A DNA stretch of 40,949 bases from an uncultured Paraprevotella sp. GTDB taxonomy: Bacteria > Bacteroidota > Bacteroidia > Bacteroidales > Bacteroidaceae. Of this stretch, positions 16,735-27,200 are shown piece by piece. A model generated the notes under the pieces. The model was not told where the DNA came from. It was given only the letters and a program-made list of their open reading frames with translations, and searched no databases. The stretch's first letter is position 1. Each line of letters begins with the position of its first letter. The position numbers were made by a program, and so were the translations under genes. Location: the NCBI GenBank assembly GCA_944321565.1, contig CALULT010000025.1, forward strand, positions 1 to 40,949. The letters are read 5' to 3'.

Positions 16735-18387
16735 TTATTCGTTAGGGGTTCCGGTCTCGTCTTCTTCGTGCGGCTTGAGGATGATGCAGTCCAGCCGCAG
16801 TGTGCGGGTGTATTGCTTGGCCGAGCCGCGGTTGGCTTCCACCGTGAGGCGCACCTGTGGCTCGTTTGTGTTGTAGCTACAGGTGGGAATCTTATAGTCG
16901 CTGGCCACCAGGATGGTGTCCACCACATTCGGTCGTGTTTCATAGACCTTGCTGCCTTCGTCGTTGACCATGTCAATGGGGTTCACTAGTCGTCCGTCTT
17001 GGTCGTTGTATTGGATGGAGAATTCCACGCGTAACGGAAGAGTGTCGGTGGCCAGGGTGTCGGCAGCCGTGGCCGGTGCGAAGACGGCATAGATATCATA
17101 ACCGATGTTGGAGAGCACGTTCGGGATAGTGTAGCGGATGAGAGGGGTCACGATGATGTTGAGCGGTTCGATTTCCACGAAGGTGTTGCCCGACACTTTT
17201 CCATAGAACGGGTTGGTCGTGGCGACGGAACGGATGGAAACCGGTTCTTTACATTTGGCCACGCTGTCCTGGTAGAAGGAGTTTTCGGCTTCTATTTTGA
17301 TCTCCTGGAAGAAGGTCGTGCGCTTGTCTATGTTCCATTGGTCGGTCTTGAACATGCGCCCGTTGCTGCAGGTCGTTTCGCTGACGCCATCAAGCACCCC
17401 GCCGGGGGCGTAGGGTGAAAGGCACTTGTAGTAGCGATAGTTCCATTTGCTGTAGGTCGTGGAGAGGAGCGAGTCCTGTGGCGAGGGTTGCTGGTTCATG
17501 TTGAAGATGGCACCTTGCAGGATGGCCTTGTGAGCCATGATGTCCTGCATCGAATCGCGCTTCGGGACAGTGTTGTCGTAGTTATAGTATGTGCGATATT
17601 CTTCGTACAGCCGTTTCCATTCCTTATCGACGGGTACGACCATCCAATAGTTACTGTCCTCGCGGTTGATGAGTCCCAGCTCGTTGAACATGACGTTGCT
17701 CAGGTTCATCACAGAGTCCAGGTAAACAGTCTTTCCGTCCACGATTTCTCCGGGAACGCTTTGGCTTGCATTGAATTCATATACGTTGAACTTGTCGAAG
17801 AACGCAGCCACGCTGTCCAACTCATTGTCTATTCCGAAGCTTTCCGACACATTGGCAAAATAGGGGAGTTTGTCACCTACGGTGAAAAGTATGCCGTTGC
17901 GATAGAGCTGGTTGGACGTGAGGCATTTCACGCCGTTTATGGTTCCGTCGGCCAGATAGCCATATTTCCCGTTCAACATGGTCATCTGCACGGAATCCCC
18001 CGTGGGCAGTGCCGATTGGTTGTACATGGCAATGTGGTTCTGCAGGAACTGCTTGATGATGGAATTGTCGTTGTCCTTGATTTTCCGCGCCTTTTGTTCG
18101 TTATAGGCGGCCGTGAGGCTGTCTATGTCGCTCAGGCTCAGGCAATCATTGGTTGGTGCGAATACGGTGAACATTTGGTCGCCGTTGAATTGGTAATTGT
18201 AGCCCGTGTTTTCGGCCAGCTGCACGAAGTTCGAGAGGTTTGCATCCGCCTTCATGGCTTCCCACAACGATTCCGGACTAGCCAGCGGGTTGGTTCTTCC
18301 ATAGTGTTCGTCCCATTCATCCTGACACGCGGCCATCATGGGTAGCAGTGCGGCTAGCGTGTATTTCATAATGGTTGTTCTTTTCAT
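16735..18387 (-). CDS. Fasciclin (FAS1) domain surface lipoprotein
   Basis: A 550-residue lipoprotein with lipobox MMAAC followed by the acidic QDEWDEHYG. The first FAS1 domain spans roughly residues 40-190, with the signature FTVFAPTNDCLSLS and the distal RNGILFTVGDKLPYFANV. A second FAS1-like fold is suggested by YWMVVPVDKEWKRLYEEY. The C-terminal 150 residues are beta-rich (YTIPNVLSNIGYDIYAVFAP, VRLTVEANRGSAKQYTRTLR) and end in EEDETGTPNE. FAS1 domains mediate adhesion in many organisms. Here the position before susC suggests a surface glycan-binding role, which is inference. ATG 18387 or the Met at 18369 may start. It is in one operon with its neighbours. Confidence 0.88.
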   Translation of the reverse strand: MKRTTIMKYTLAALLPMMAACQDEWDEHYGRTNPLASPESLWEAMKADANLSNFVQLAENTGYNYQFNGDQMFTVFAPTNDCLSLSDIDSLTAAYNEQKARKIKDNDNSIIKQFLQNHIAMYNQSALPTGDSVQMTMLNGKYGYLADGTINGVKCLTSNQLYRNGILFTVGDKLPYFANVSESFGIDNELDSVAAFFDKFNVYEFNASQSVPGEIVDGKTVYLDSVMNLSNVMFNELGLINREDSNYWMVVPVDKEWKRLYEEYRTYYNYDNTVPKRDSMQDIMAHKAILQGAIFNMNQQPSPQDSLLSTTYSKWNYRYYKCLSPYAPGGVLDGVSETTCSNGRMFKTDQWNIDKRTTFFQEIKIEAENSFYQDSVAKCKEPVSIRSVATTNPFYGKVSGNTFVEIEPLNIIVTPLIRYTIPNVLSNIGYDIYAVFAPATAADTLATDTLPLRVEFSIQYNDQDGRLVNPIDMVNDEGSKVYETRPNVVDTILVASDYKIPTCSYNTNEPQVRLTVEANRGSAKQYTRTLRLDCIILKPHEEDETGTPNE

Positions 18388-18416
18388 ATTGCTGAATGTT
18401 TTTTATTAATGCTATT

Positions 18417-20435
18417 TTATAAATCGTCTTCTTGTTGTTCTTCATCTTCTACGCCATAGACACTCTTGGGCACTATCTCAAGGAAATCGAGCATGAATTC
18501 CGTGCTGCCGTTGTCCGACACGTTGCGGCAGCGCAGGAAGTGATCCTTATTGGGGTCGATATGCACGGTGCAGAGCACGATTCTGTAAGTTCCTGCATCA
18601 TTGGCAAAAATGTAATGAGGGCTTACTCCCTGATATCCGCCTCTTGCGCCACGGTAGTAACCTTTGTTTTTCAATGCCTTGCGCTCTTCCTGCTTTTCCT
18701 CTTCAGTCATGCCTGTGGTGTAGTCGGTGCGGAAAGACGAACCGGCGATGGTCGGGTCGGTCAGGCGTTTGGTCATGTCCAACGGTATTCCTTGCGGCAC
18801 CCCGTCGAAATAGATTTGGCCTATGCCGCGCGTGTTCGTACTGGTGAATCCCAAGCGTATTTGGTATTCACTTTCAAAGGGCACGGGCGGGAGCTTGAAC
18901 GTGATGTCATAGTCGCCGAACATGTTCATCTCGTCGCCTTCGTAGCAGTAGTGCCATACGTGTGGCCGGCGGTAGATGAAGTATCCCGAGACCGTTACGT
19001 TTTTCAGGTAGCCGTTGGGGAAGTAGTAATTGCGTCCATATTTAGCTGTTACGTCAAATTCCGGATCGAAGGTATATGGGTCGCCGTTTTGGCGGATGCC
19101 CATGGTCATCAGTTCGGGGAAGATGGTGGAGAAATCCATGCGTATGCGGCAGTTGTGCACGATGTCGCGCGTCTGCTCGCTGAAGGCGATGTAGTCGTTG
19201 ATATAGAAGTAGCGTCCGTTCAACCCTTCCTGGTCGTATTCCGCTTCCACTGTCTTGCTGACCATTGCGCCGTGTATGCTGTTATAGTCGTCATATCGGC
19301 GGTTAAGGTAAATCTCCAAGCGCTGGTCGCCAGACATGTTGGCGTATTTCCACACGGTGAGTTTTTCGACTTTGATCATGGTGCGCGGCAGCATGGTCTC
19401 GTACCAATCCTCGGGGTTCATGATGGCGGTCTCGATGCCAATGTCGTTGAGCGGGGTCAGGTAGTTCCAACCCTGTACGTCGCGGGTGAGGATGTGATAG
19501 GCAATGAACCGGTTGAGCGGGTTCTTGCGGTTGGTCAGGCTGTCAAAACAGTGGTAGTCCGCTGCAGCATCTTCCGGATAAGTAACGTCATAAATTTGGC
19601 AGGCCAAGTTGTAAAGAGCCTGTATGTCTCCCGGTGCGATGCCGTACTTCTGCTGAAGCACTTCGTCTTTGGGGATGAAGAGGGTGAACCCGTAGCGTTT
19701 TTCATCGGGCACGGTGGCCGTCTCTTTGTTGACATCCGAGGTGTAATAGTAGCGTTCATATTGATCCGGATCCCACGAGTCGTCGCGGTAGGCATTGAGT
19801 GAGTCAATCAGCCCTGTGGCCTCAAGCGCGGTATAGAAAGTGGAAATCTTATCATTTTTTTGGAGCACCTGCGGGAGCATGCGGTTGGTGTTTTCGAGCA
19901 CTTCGGTGACGGGCTGCATGATGCCGTTCTCCACGGAGTCGTCCTGCAGCTCGAAGATGACGTGTGCCGTCTTGTTGACGAGCACCACGGCGTTGCCGTT
20001 TTCGTCATTGCCGTGCCCTATTTCCAAGTATCGGCGGTTCATGTTCTGCGTGGGCAGCACCCCGTCGTTCATCTCCGAAGTGGTGTACATGTTCTCGATG
20101 AGGTGTGTCCGCGCTATGGTGTCGCACTCTGCGTCGGTCAGTTCTTCCACGGAGCCTTTTCCTTTCTCCTCAAGATACTTCCAAACGGCTTCGTTGGTGG
20201 GTGCGAAGCAGGTGTATGAGCCATACGAGGAGAGCATGTCGGAAAGTCCGGCTCGCTTGACGATGGTGGCGAACTCGCTGAAGTCCTCTGAGGAGTTGAG
20301 GTATTCGCTCATCATCTGTCCCTTGAAAGTGTAGTAGTGCTCGGCATCCGGCTCGTCGGAGCAGGCGGTTGTGCAGAGCATCCCGCACAAGGCGGCTATG
20401 CATCCCCAATATCTGATGACTGTTGTTTTCCTCAT
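18417..20435 (-). CDS. Fasciclin domain surface lipoprotein, downstream copy of a tandem pair
   Basis: A 672-residue lipoprotein. The signal peptide leads to LCTTAC and the acidic SDEPDAEHYY. FAS1 domain one carries SYTCFAPTNEAVWKYLEE and domain two carries GFTLFIPKDEVLQQKYG. The C-terminal region (FGDYDITFKLPPVPFESEYQ, then GIGQIYFDGVPQGIPLDMT) looks like a beta-sandwich, possibly for glycan or protein binding. It ends in an acidic tail (GVEDEEQQEDDL). It is nearly identical to the gene directly upstream (20456-22477). The N-terminal quarter is identical in DNA while the rest differs mainly at silent positions. The stop-to-start gap to the next gene is 29 nt. Confidence 0.9.
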   Translation of the reverse strand: MRKTTVIRYWGCIAALCGMLCTTACSDEPDAEHYYTFKGQMMSEYLNSSEDFSEFATIVKRAGLSDMLSSYGSYTCFAPTNEAVWKYLEEKGKGSVEELTDAECDTIARTHLIENMYTTSEMNDGVLPTQNMNRRYLEIGHGNDENGNAVVLVNKTAHVIFELQDDSVENGIMQPVTEVLENTNRMLPQVLQKNDKISTFYTALEATGLIDSLNAYRDDSWDPDQYERYYYTSDVNKETATVPDEKRYGFTLFIPKDEVLQQKYGIAPGDIQALYNLACQIYDVTYPEDAAADYHCFDSLTNRKNPLNRFIAYHILTRDVQGWNYLTPLNDIGIETAIMNPEDWYETMLPRTMIKVEKLTVWKYANMSGDQRLEIYLNRRYDDYNSIHGAMVSKTVEAEYDQEGLNGRYFYINDYIAFSEQTRDIVHNCRIRMDFSTIFPELMTMGIRQNGDPYTFDPEFDVTAKYGRNYYFPNGYLKNVTVSGYFIYRRPHVWHYCYEGDEMNMFGDYDITFKLPPVPFESEYQIRLGFTSTNTRGIGQIYFDGVPQGIPLDMTKRLTDPTIAGSSFRTDYTTGMTEEEKQEERKALKNKGYYRGARGGYQGVSPHYIFANDAGTYRIVLCTVHIDPNKDHFLRCRNVSDNGSTEFMLDFLEIVPKSVYGVEDEEQQEDDL
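19896..20412. repeat. 517-bp block identical to 21941-22457
   Basis: This block of the downstream FAS1 copy shows no difference that I can see from the matching block of the upstream copy, offset by 2045 bp. Identity begins at GAGCACTTCGG and ends at CATCCCCAATAT near the start codons. Outside it the two genes differ at many silent positions, so recent gene conversion is more likely than simple age. Confidence 0.85.
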
Positions 20436-20455
20436 ACTTTTTTATTAATGCTATT

Positions 20456-22477
20456 TTATAAATCGTCTTCCTGTTGTTCTTCGTCTTCTACGCCATAGAC
20501 GCTCTTGGGCACTATCTCAAGGAAATCGAGCATGAATTCCGTGCTGCCGTTGTCCGACACGTTGCGGCAGCGCAGGTAGTGGTCCTTGTCGGGATCGATA
20601 TGCACCGTGCAGAGCACGATACGGTAGCTCCCTGCATCATTGGCAAAGACGGCATGGCTGGTTCCCGATAAATGATATCCGCCTCTTGGCCCGCGATAAT
20701 ATCCTTTGTTCTTCAGAGCTTTGCGTTCTTCTTGCTTTTCTTCTTCGGTCATACCTGTAGTGTAGTCGGTGCGGAAAGAAGAGCCCGCGATGGTCGGGTC
20801 ATGGAGGGCTTTGGTCATGTCCAAAGGAATTCCTTGGGGGATGCCGTCGAAATAGACTTGTCCGATGCCTCGTGTGTCCGTACAGCAGAATCCCAGCCGG
20901 ATCTGGTAGTCGCTTTCGAAAGGTACGGGCGGGAGCTTGAACGTGATGTCATAGTCTCCGAACATGTTCATCTCGTCACCTTCGTAGCAGGTGTACCAAC
21001 TGCGTGGACGGCGGTAGATGAAATACCCCCCGGATGTGGTTACGTCTTTCAGGTAACCGTTCGGGAAGTAATAGTTCCTTCCGTATTTGGCTGTTTCGTC
21101 AAATTCCGGGTCATTGAAATCCGGATTCCCGTTTTGTCGGATGTCGTTGGTCATCAGCTCAGGGAAGATGGTGGAGAAGTCCATGCGTATGCGGCAGTTG
21201 TGTACGATGTCGCGTGTCTGCTCGCTGAAGGCGATGTAGTCGTTGATGTAGAAATAGCGTCCGTTCAGTCCTTCCTGTTCGTATTCCGTCTCCACGGTCT
21301 TGCTGACCATCGCGCCGTGTATGCTGTTGTAGTCGTCGTAGCGGCGGTTTAGGTAAATCTCCAGCCGCTGGTCACCGGATGCGTTGGCATATTTCCATAC
21401 GGTGAGTTTCTCCACTTTGATCATGGTGCGCGGCAGCATGGTCTCGTACCAGTCCTCAGGGTTCATGATGGCGGTCTCAATTCCGATGTCGTTGAGCGGG
21501 GTCAGGTAGTTCCATCCTTTCACGTCTCGGGTGAGGATGTGGTAGGCGATGAACCGGTTGAGCGGGTTCTTGCGGTGTGTGAGCTGGTCGAACCCGTGGT
21601 AGTCCGCAGCGGCATCTTCCGGATAGGTGGCGTCATAGATTTGGCAGGCCAGTTCGTAGAGCGAACGCACGTCTCCCGGCGCGATGCCGTACTTCTGCTG
21701 GAGCACTTCGTCCTTGGGGATGAAGAGGGTGAACCCGTAGCGCTTCTCGTCGGGCACGGTGGCCGTTTCCTTGTTCACGTGCGAGGTGTAATAGTAGCGT
21801 TCGTACTGGGTGGGATCCCACGATTCGTCGCGGTATTTGTTAAGCGAGTCTATCAGTCCCGTAGCTTCAAGTGCGGCGTAGAAGGTGGAAATCTTGTCGT
21901 TCTTCTGGAGCACCTGCGGGAGCATGTTGTTGGAGTTCTGGAGCACTTCGGTGACGGGCTGCATGATGCCGTTCTCCACGGAGTCGTCCTGCAGCTCGAA
22001 GATGACGTGTGCCGTCTTGTTGACGAGCACCACGGCGTTGCCGTTTTCGTCATTGCCGTGCCCTATTTCCAAGTATCGGCGGTTCATGTTCTGCGTGGGC
22101 AGCACCCCGTCGTTCATCTCCGAAGTGGTGTACATGTTCTCGATGAGGTGTGTCCGCGCTATGGTGTCGCACTCTGCGTCGGTCAGTTCTTCCACGGAGC
22201 CTTTTCCTTTCTCCTCAAGATACTTCCAAACGGCTTCGTTGGTGGGTGCGAAGCAGGTGTATGAGCCATACGAGGAGAGCATGTCGGAAAGTCCGGCTCG
22301 CTTGACGATGGTGGCGAACTCGCTGAAGTCCTCTGAGGAGTTGAGGTATTCGCTCATCATCTGTCCCTTGAAAGTGTAGTAGTGCTCGGCATCCGGCTCG
22401 TCGGAGCAGGCGGTTGTGCAGAGCATCCCGCACAAGGCGGCTATGCATCCCCAATATTTAATGACGGTCGTTTTCAT
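20456..22477 (-). CDS. Fasciclin domain surface lipoprotein, upstream copy of a tandem pair
   Basis: A 673-residue lipoprotein with the same architecture as its downstream neighbour: signal peptide, LCTTAC lipobox, acidic SDEPDAE, two FAS1 domains (CFAPTNEAVWKYLEE and LFIPKDEVLQQKYG), a C-terminal beta-sandwich and the same acidic tail GVEDEEQQEDDL. Differences cluster in the middle and the C-terminal region (for example EYEQEGLNGRYF against EYDQEGLNGRYF, and DIRQNGNPDFNDPEFDETAK against MGIRQNGDPYTFDPEFDVTA). Surface loops may therefore be diverging while the first FAS1 domain is kept the same. It starts 29 nt after the SusD stop. The short spacer between the two copies (TTTTTATTAATGCTATTTTA) also recurs before the third FAS1 gene. 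Confidence 0.9.
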   Translation of the reverse strand: MKTTVIKYWGCIAALCGMLCTTACSDEPDAEHYYTFKGQMMSEYLNSSEDFSEFATIVKRAGLSDMLSSYGSYTCFAPTNEAVWKYLEEKGKGSVEELTDAECDTIARTHLIENMYTTSEMNDGVLPTQNMNRRYLEIGHGNDENGNAVVLVNKTAHVIFELQDDSVENGIMQPVTEVLQNSNNMLPQVLQKNDKISTFYAALEATGLIDSLNKYRDESWDPTQYERYYYTSHVNKETATVPDEKRYGFTLFIPKDEVLQQKYGIAPGDVRSLYELACQIYDATYPEDAAADYHGFDQLTHRKNPLNRFIAYHILTRDVKGWNYLTPLNDIGIETAIMNPEDWYETMLPRTMIKVEKLTVWKYANASGDQRLEIYLNRRYDDYNSIHGAMVSKTVETEYEQEGLNGRYFYINDYIAFSEQTRDIVHNCRIRMDFSTIFPELMTNDIRQNGNPDFNDPEFDETAKYGRNYYFPNGYLKDVTTSGGYFIYRRPRSWYTCYEGDEMNMFGDYDITFKLPPVPFESDYQIRLGFCCTDTRGIGQVYFDGIPQGIPLDMTKALHDPTIAGSSFRTDYTTGMTEEEKQEERKALKNKGYYRGPRGGYHLSGTSHAVFANDAGSYRIVLCTVHIDPDKDHYLRCRNVSDNGSTEFMLDFLEIVPKSVYGVEDEEQQEDDL
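21941..22457. repeat. 517-bp block identical to 19896-20412
   Basis: This is the partner of the identical block in the downstream FAS1 copy. It covers roughly codons 7-179 of this gene, including the lipobox and the first FAS1 domain. Confidence 0.85.
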
Positions 22478-22506
22478 TTTCTTGTCGGTTTAGAGAATGA
22501 TTCTTT

Positions 22507-24225
22507 TTATTCAATCGTGGTGCTTTCACCGATGGCGAAGGCTGGGTTTTGCACAAGGTATGGGTTCACATCCAGTTCGTTTTCGTTGTATGGCCAATAA
22601 ATGGCGTCCATTTTGGAAAGCTTGCTTTCCACGGCCGTGATGTTCGTGGTGTATTTCCGTGTGACTTGGTTCACGAGGTATTCCGTGTTGCCGTCGCGGC
22701 GGGCGCGGCGCACGAGGTCGAACCACCGCTTGCCTTCGAACATGAGTTCGCGTTGGCGCTCTTCCATGACGAGATTCTGCATGGTGGCTTTCGTGGTGTA
22801 CATGTTGCTGTCGAGCTTCTGCATGCCGGTGCGGTCGCAGTTGGAGCGCAGGTTCACGGAGTTGACCAGTTTGAAAGCTTGCGAGATTTCCGAGGGCTTC
22901 GTGGCAGATTCCTCGGGAGCCATTTGCGCGAGGGCTTCGGCTTTCAGGAGCATGATGTCGGTCAGGCGGTAAACAATCCAGTTGGCCTTGCAGTACTTTT
23001 CCCGATAGGGCGTTCCGTGGGTGACTCCGCCGGTCAGGTCGTCCGAAGTGGCTTTCGTAAGGTCGATGGAAGCCCCGTCGGTGGTGTATTTGTTGATGCG
23101 GAAGTCTGTGTCGCTGTTGCTTTGCACATTTTCGTAGGCGCGTGTGTCATACATGCTGGTGAACACCTGGAAAGACTTGTCCGACACGTCCGACCCGATA
23201 AAGTCGGCGGGACGGTAAAGCCCCGGAAAGGTGACATCATTGCCGTAGCAGTAGCTTACGGCGCCGTTCGAAAGCATGTTGTCGTTGTCTTTCATGTAAG
23301 TCAGTTCGAAGATGCTTTCGCTGCTGTTGCCGTTGACGAAAATCTGTGTGTAGGCACTGCCGTAGGTCGTGCGGGTGGAGTTGGCGTCGCTAATGAGCGG
23401 ATAGCCTTCCACCAGTTCGTCCACCACGCCGGTCACGATGCCGCCGTACCGCTGGTATTTCTCGTTATACTTGTCCATCTTTGACTGAATGACCAGGTCG
23501 GCATAATAGACGCATTTGGCATAGTCTTCTTTCCAAAGGTACATTTCGCAAAGCATGGCGTGGATGGCTTCCTGTGTGATGCGCCCGGTCTGATAGAGCG
23601 GGTCAGTTTCCGGATAGATTTTCACGGCATCGTTTTGTATGGACTCGAGGTCGGCGATGAGGGCATTGAGAATGTCTTCGAACTTGCTGGCAGGCAAGGC
23701 CATCGTTTGGTTGTCGTCCATGTAGGCTTCCGTGGTGTAAGGCACGTCGCGGAAGGCACGGATGAGGTAGAAGTAGCACAGCGAGCGCAGGGCCGTGGCT
23801 TCGGCAATGGTGGCGCGTAGTGCACTTTGCGTGTAATCGGGCGACTTTTGCGCCACTTGCGGGGCGTACTGGATGATGAGGTTACAGCTGTTGATGACGC
23901 TGTAGAACTTGTCCCATTTGGTAAAGCCGTTGTTTTCGCGCAGGTTTTCCTGGAAGATGTTTGAGTAGTCCACGTTGCCGTTCACATTGTTGCCGGCCAC
24001 GATGTTGTCCGAGCGCACTTCACCCCACACCATGAGGCGCTCTACGAAGTCACGGCTCTGCATCGTGGAGTAGCAGCCGCTGATCATGTTGTCCACATCG
24101 CTTTTCTCGTTCCAAAAGTTTTCCAATACGATGTCGTTGAGGGGCTTGAGGTTCAGGAAATCCTCGCAACCCACCAGGGGGCATGCGGCCAGCAGAGCCG
24201 TGGCGAATATCTTGTATGCTTTCAT
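22507..24225 (-). CDS. SusD/RagB-family nutrient-binding outer-membrane lipoprotein
   Basis: A 572-residue lipoprotein, partner of the SusC encoded upstream. The signal peptide ends in the lipobox PLVGC, then EDFLNLKPLNDIVLENFWNE, a classical SusD opening in which KPLND and ENFW are typical. Core helices follow (DVDNMISGCYSTMQSRDFVE, FYSVINSCNLIIQYAPQVAQ, ALRSLCYFYLIRAFRDVPYT). The C-terminal MEERQRELMFEGKRWFDLVR motif is diagnostic of the family. It differs clearly from the second SusD of the operon, so the two pairs are not a recent duplication. Spacing is 27 nt after SusC and 29 nt before the FAS1 genes. Confidence 0.96.
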   Translation of the reverse strand: MKAYKIFATALLAACPLVGCEDFLNLKPLNDIVLENFWNEKSDVDNMISGCYSTMQSRDFVERLMVWGEVRSDNIVAGNNVNGNVDYSNIFQENLRENNGFTKWDKFYSVINSCNLIIQYAPQVAQKSPDYTQSALRATIAEATALRSLCYFYLIRAFRDVPYTTEAYMDDNQTMALPASKFEDILNALIADLESIQNDAVKIYPETDPLYQTGRITQEAIHAMLCEMYLWKEDYAKCVYYADLVIQSKMDKYNEKYQRYGGIVTGVVDELVEGYPLISDANSTRTTYGSAYTQIFVNGNSSESIFELTYMKDNDNMLSNGAVSYCYGNDVTFPGLYRPADFIGSDVSDKSFQVFTSMYDTRAYENVQSNSDTDFRINKYTTDGASIDLTKATSDDLTGGVTHGTPYREKYCKANWIVYRLTDIMLLKAEALAQMAPEESATKPSEISQAFKLVNSVNLRSNCDRTGMQKLDSNMYTTKATMQNLVMEERQRELMFEGKRWFDLVRRARRDGNTEYLVNQVTRKYTTNITAVESKLSKMDAIYWPYNENELDVNPYLVQNPAFAIGESTTIE

Positions 24226-24252
24226 TTCTTTTTCTCTTTTTGCGGTTAAGGG

Positions 24253-27200
24253 TTAAAAATCCACGGTCACGCCGAGGGTGAATGATTTTGCGCGCGGGGT
24301 CTGGCCTTCGTCTTTGGCCACGCCGGTGCTGCCGTAGGAAATTTCCGGATCCACGCCCTTGTATTTGGTCAGGCAGAACAGGTTGTTGGCACTGAGGTAG
24401 GCGCGGACATCTTTGAGGCGGATGGCCCGTGCGGCCTTGGCAGGCAACGAGTAGGAGAGCTGCAGGTAGTTAAGACGCAGGAAGGAACCATCCTCCACGA
24501 AGCGGTCGCTGATGAGGGTATTGTAGTTGGACACGGCACCGTTGCTCATCGTGCCGTACATGGCACGCGGGATGGATGTCACGTCGCCTTCCTTGCGCCA
24601 GCGGTAGTTCACGGCCTGGCTTTGGTTGTTGTTCGTCAGCATGGATTCCGCGTCGAGTCGCGCCAAGTTGAGGATTTTGTTGCCCACGCGGTAGTTGAAC
24701 TGGGCGTTCAGACGCCAACGGTCGTAGGTCAGCGTGAGGCCGAAACCGCCGGTGAGCTTGGGCAGGGAGCTGCCAAGATAGACGATGTCCAGCTCATTGA
24801 TGTTGCCGTCATGGTTGATGTCCTCATATATGGCATCGCCCCCTTTGAAGTCGTAATCGAGCGACCTGTTATCTTCGTTGGAGAAGCAATATTTCATGCG
24901 CTTGGGTTCGCCCTTGCTGTCGTAGATGACCTGGCCGTCGGCACTGAAAGCCACCGGTGCTGTCTTACCATCGGCGAGAAACTGCGCACGTTCGGTCTCA
25001 TTCATGTCGGCGAAGGTGTCATAATGGTATTGGTAAACGCCTTTGTAGCGGAAACCGTAAATCGCACCGAAGGGGTTGTTGAGCTGTACACGTTCCAGCA
25101 CGTTGCGGTTGGCTTGCGTGAATTCCTTGTTGAGCGAGGCCAATACGGTAGGATCCATTTCGAGGATTTCATTCTTGTTGTTGCCGAACGAGGCGTTGAA
25201 GTCGGCGCTGAACTTGCCGGCATGGATGACGCGGTTGGTGGTGATGTTGAATTCCCAACCCAAGTTGCGCAGTTTGCCCACGTTCTTGTAGGCCAGCGAG
25301 GAGAATCCTGTGGAAGAAGGGATGCCCACGTTGCCCATCAGCATGCCGTCGGTGGTGGAGTGGTACCATTCCACTGTCAGCCGCAGGCGGTCGTCGAGGA
25401 AGCCGAAGTCCATGCCCACGTCGTAGGTCGATTTCACTTCCCAACGCAGGCTGGTGAGCCGGATGTTGAGCTGGTTCATGGCGTTCATGTCAATGTAGGT
25501 GTCTCCGCTGCCGTACTTGCTCTCGTAGAGGTAGTCTTGGGTTGGCTGGCTGCCCACGCGGCCCCAGCTGGGGCGGATGGAGAGCATGGAGAGCCAATCG
25601 CGGCTCCATTTCATCCACGACTCGTCAATGATGTTCCAGCGGGCCGACACGGCGGGGAACACGCCCCAACGCTTGCCCGGGCCGAATTTCGTGCTGCCGT
25701 CGGCGCGCAGCGAGAAGTCGAGCATGTAGCGGCTCTTGTAAGCGTAGTGGGCCGAGAATGTATAGTAGATGGAACGCCATTGGGAGTATCCTGTGGAGAG
25801 CGAGGAAATCTGCCCGCCGGCATCAGGGCTTTCAATGCCGCCCGAAGGTAGGCGCATTGATTCGGTGTCCTGCTGGTTGCTGGTGCCCGAGATGAGGTTG
25901 AAGCGCACCATGGCCATCATGGAGTGGTCTTTGTTGGCGAAATAGGGCGTGAGCGTGAGTGTCTGCTTGGTGTCGAAGGCCACGCTCTTGCGGCTGTTCG
26001 TGTATCCGATGTTGACATCGTTGTTCCAATTCACGGTTTTCAGCTCTTGGGGATAGAACTTGTCGTTGTATTCGTTGAACACATTCATGTTCACACGTCC
26101 GTTCCAACGCAGTTGCCATTCGTCTTCCGATGTGCCCAACAGGTCGTACTGGATTTCCAGTTCAGGCGTGATGTCGTAGGTCTTTTGGTCGTATTTGGCC
26201 AATTTCGCACTGGCCACGGGATTCACCAGGTCTTTTTGGTTGCCGTTGAACACCGAAGAGGCAGACTGTAGCATCTCGTAGTAGCGGCCCGTCGATCGTC
26301 CTGTGTGCGGGTCTTCTTCGAAGATGCCCATGTTCGGCATCTTCTTGTAGGCGATGGCCAGCAGGTCGTCGTAGTTCTTTTGGTTGTCCGTGTAGGTCAT
26401 GGCGAAGTTGGTGGACACCTTGATGCGGTCGCTCACGTAGTAGTCCAAGGCCAGTCGTGTGGAGAAGCGGTCCAGCTGTTGTTCGATGATGGAACCCGTC
26501 TCGTGGTCGTATCCACCGGAGATGCGGAACGTGGCCTTTTCACCACCGCCGGTGACGGAGATGTTGTGGTTCTGTCGCCATCCCCATTGGGTCACGGCAT
26601 CCTGCCAGTCGGTGTTGTTGTTGTATTGTTCATATTCCGAGAACGTGGGGTCGTAGTTCAGTTCAGGGATGTTGGATGCCGTGGAACTCTGTTCGGGGTT
26701 GAAGTAGCTTTCTTTGAGCAACATGGTGTATTCGTCGCCCGTGAGCATTTTGTAGCCTTCGGGCTGGTAAGTTCCCGTCAGGCGGAAAGAGTAGCTTACC
26801 TGGGGGGCGCCGCGCTTACCTCGCTTGGTCTTGATTTCGATGACACCGTTCGCGCCTTGCGAACCGTAGATGGCCGTGGCGGCCGCGTCCTTCAGCACGG
26901 TGATTTCCTCAATGTCTTCAGGGTTGATGTTCAACAGTTGGGCGAAAGACTCGTCATTGGCCGTGTTCACGTCAAAGGTGCTCATGTCCACGTTCCACGT
27001 GTTGCCGTTCACCACGATGAGCGGGTTTTGGTTGGTCAGCGTACTGATGGACGATGTACCGCGCAGGCGCATCGTCGTGCCGCTGCCCAGGTTACCTGAG
27101 TTGGAGATGATGTCCAGTCCGGCAATACGCCCTTGCAGGGCTTCGTCGATGGTGTTGATGCCCAATCCTTCGAATTCCTTGGTGGAGATGGTCTGCGAGG

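Noticed and set aside
13467-16976. Longer SusC start at 16976
   Set aside because: The extra 87 residues overlap the FAS1 gene and have a shadow-frame composition, while ATG 16715 starts a signal peptide.
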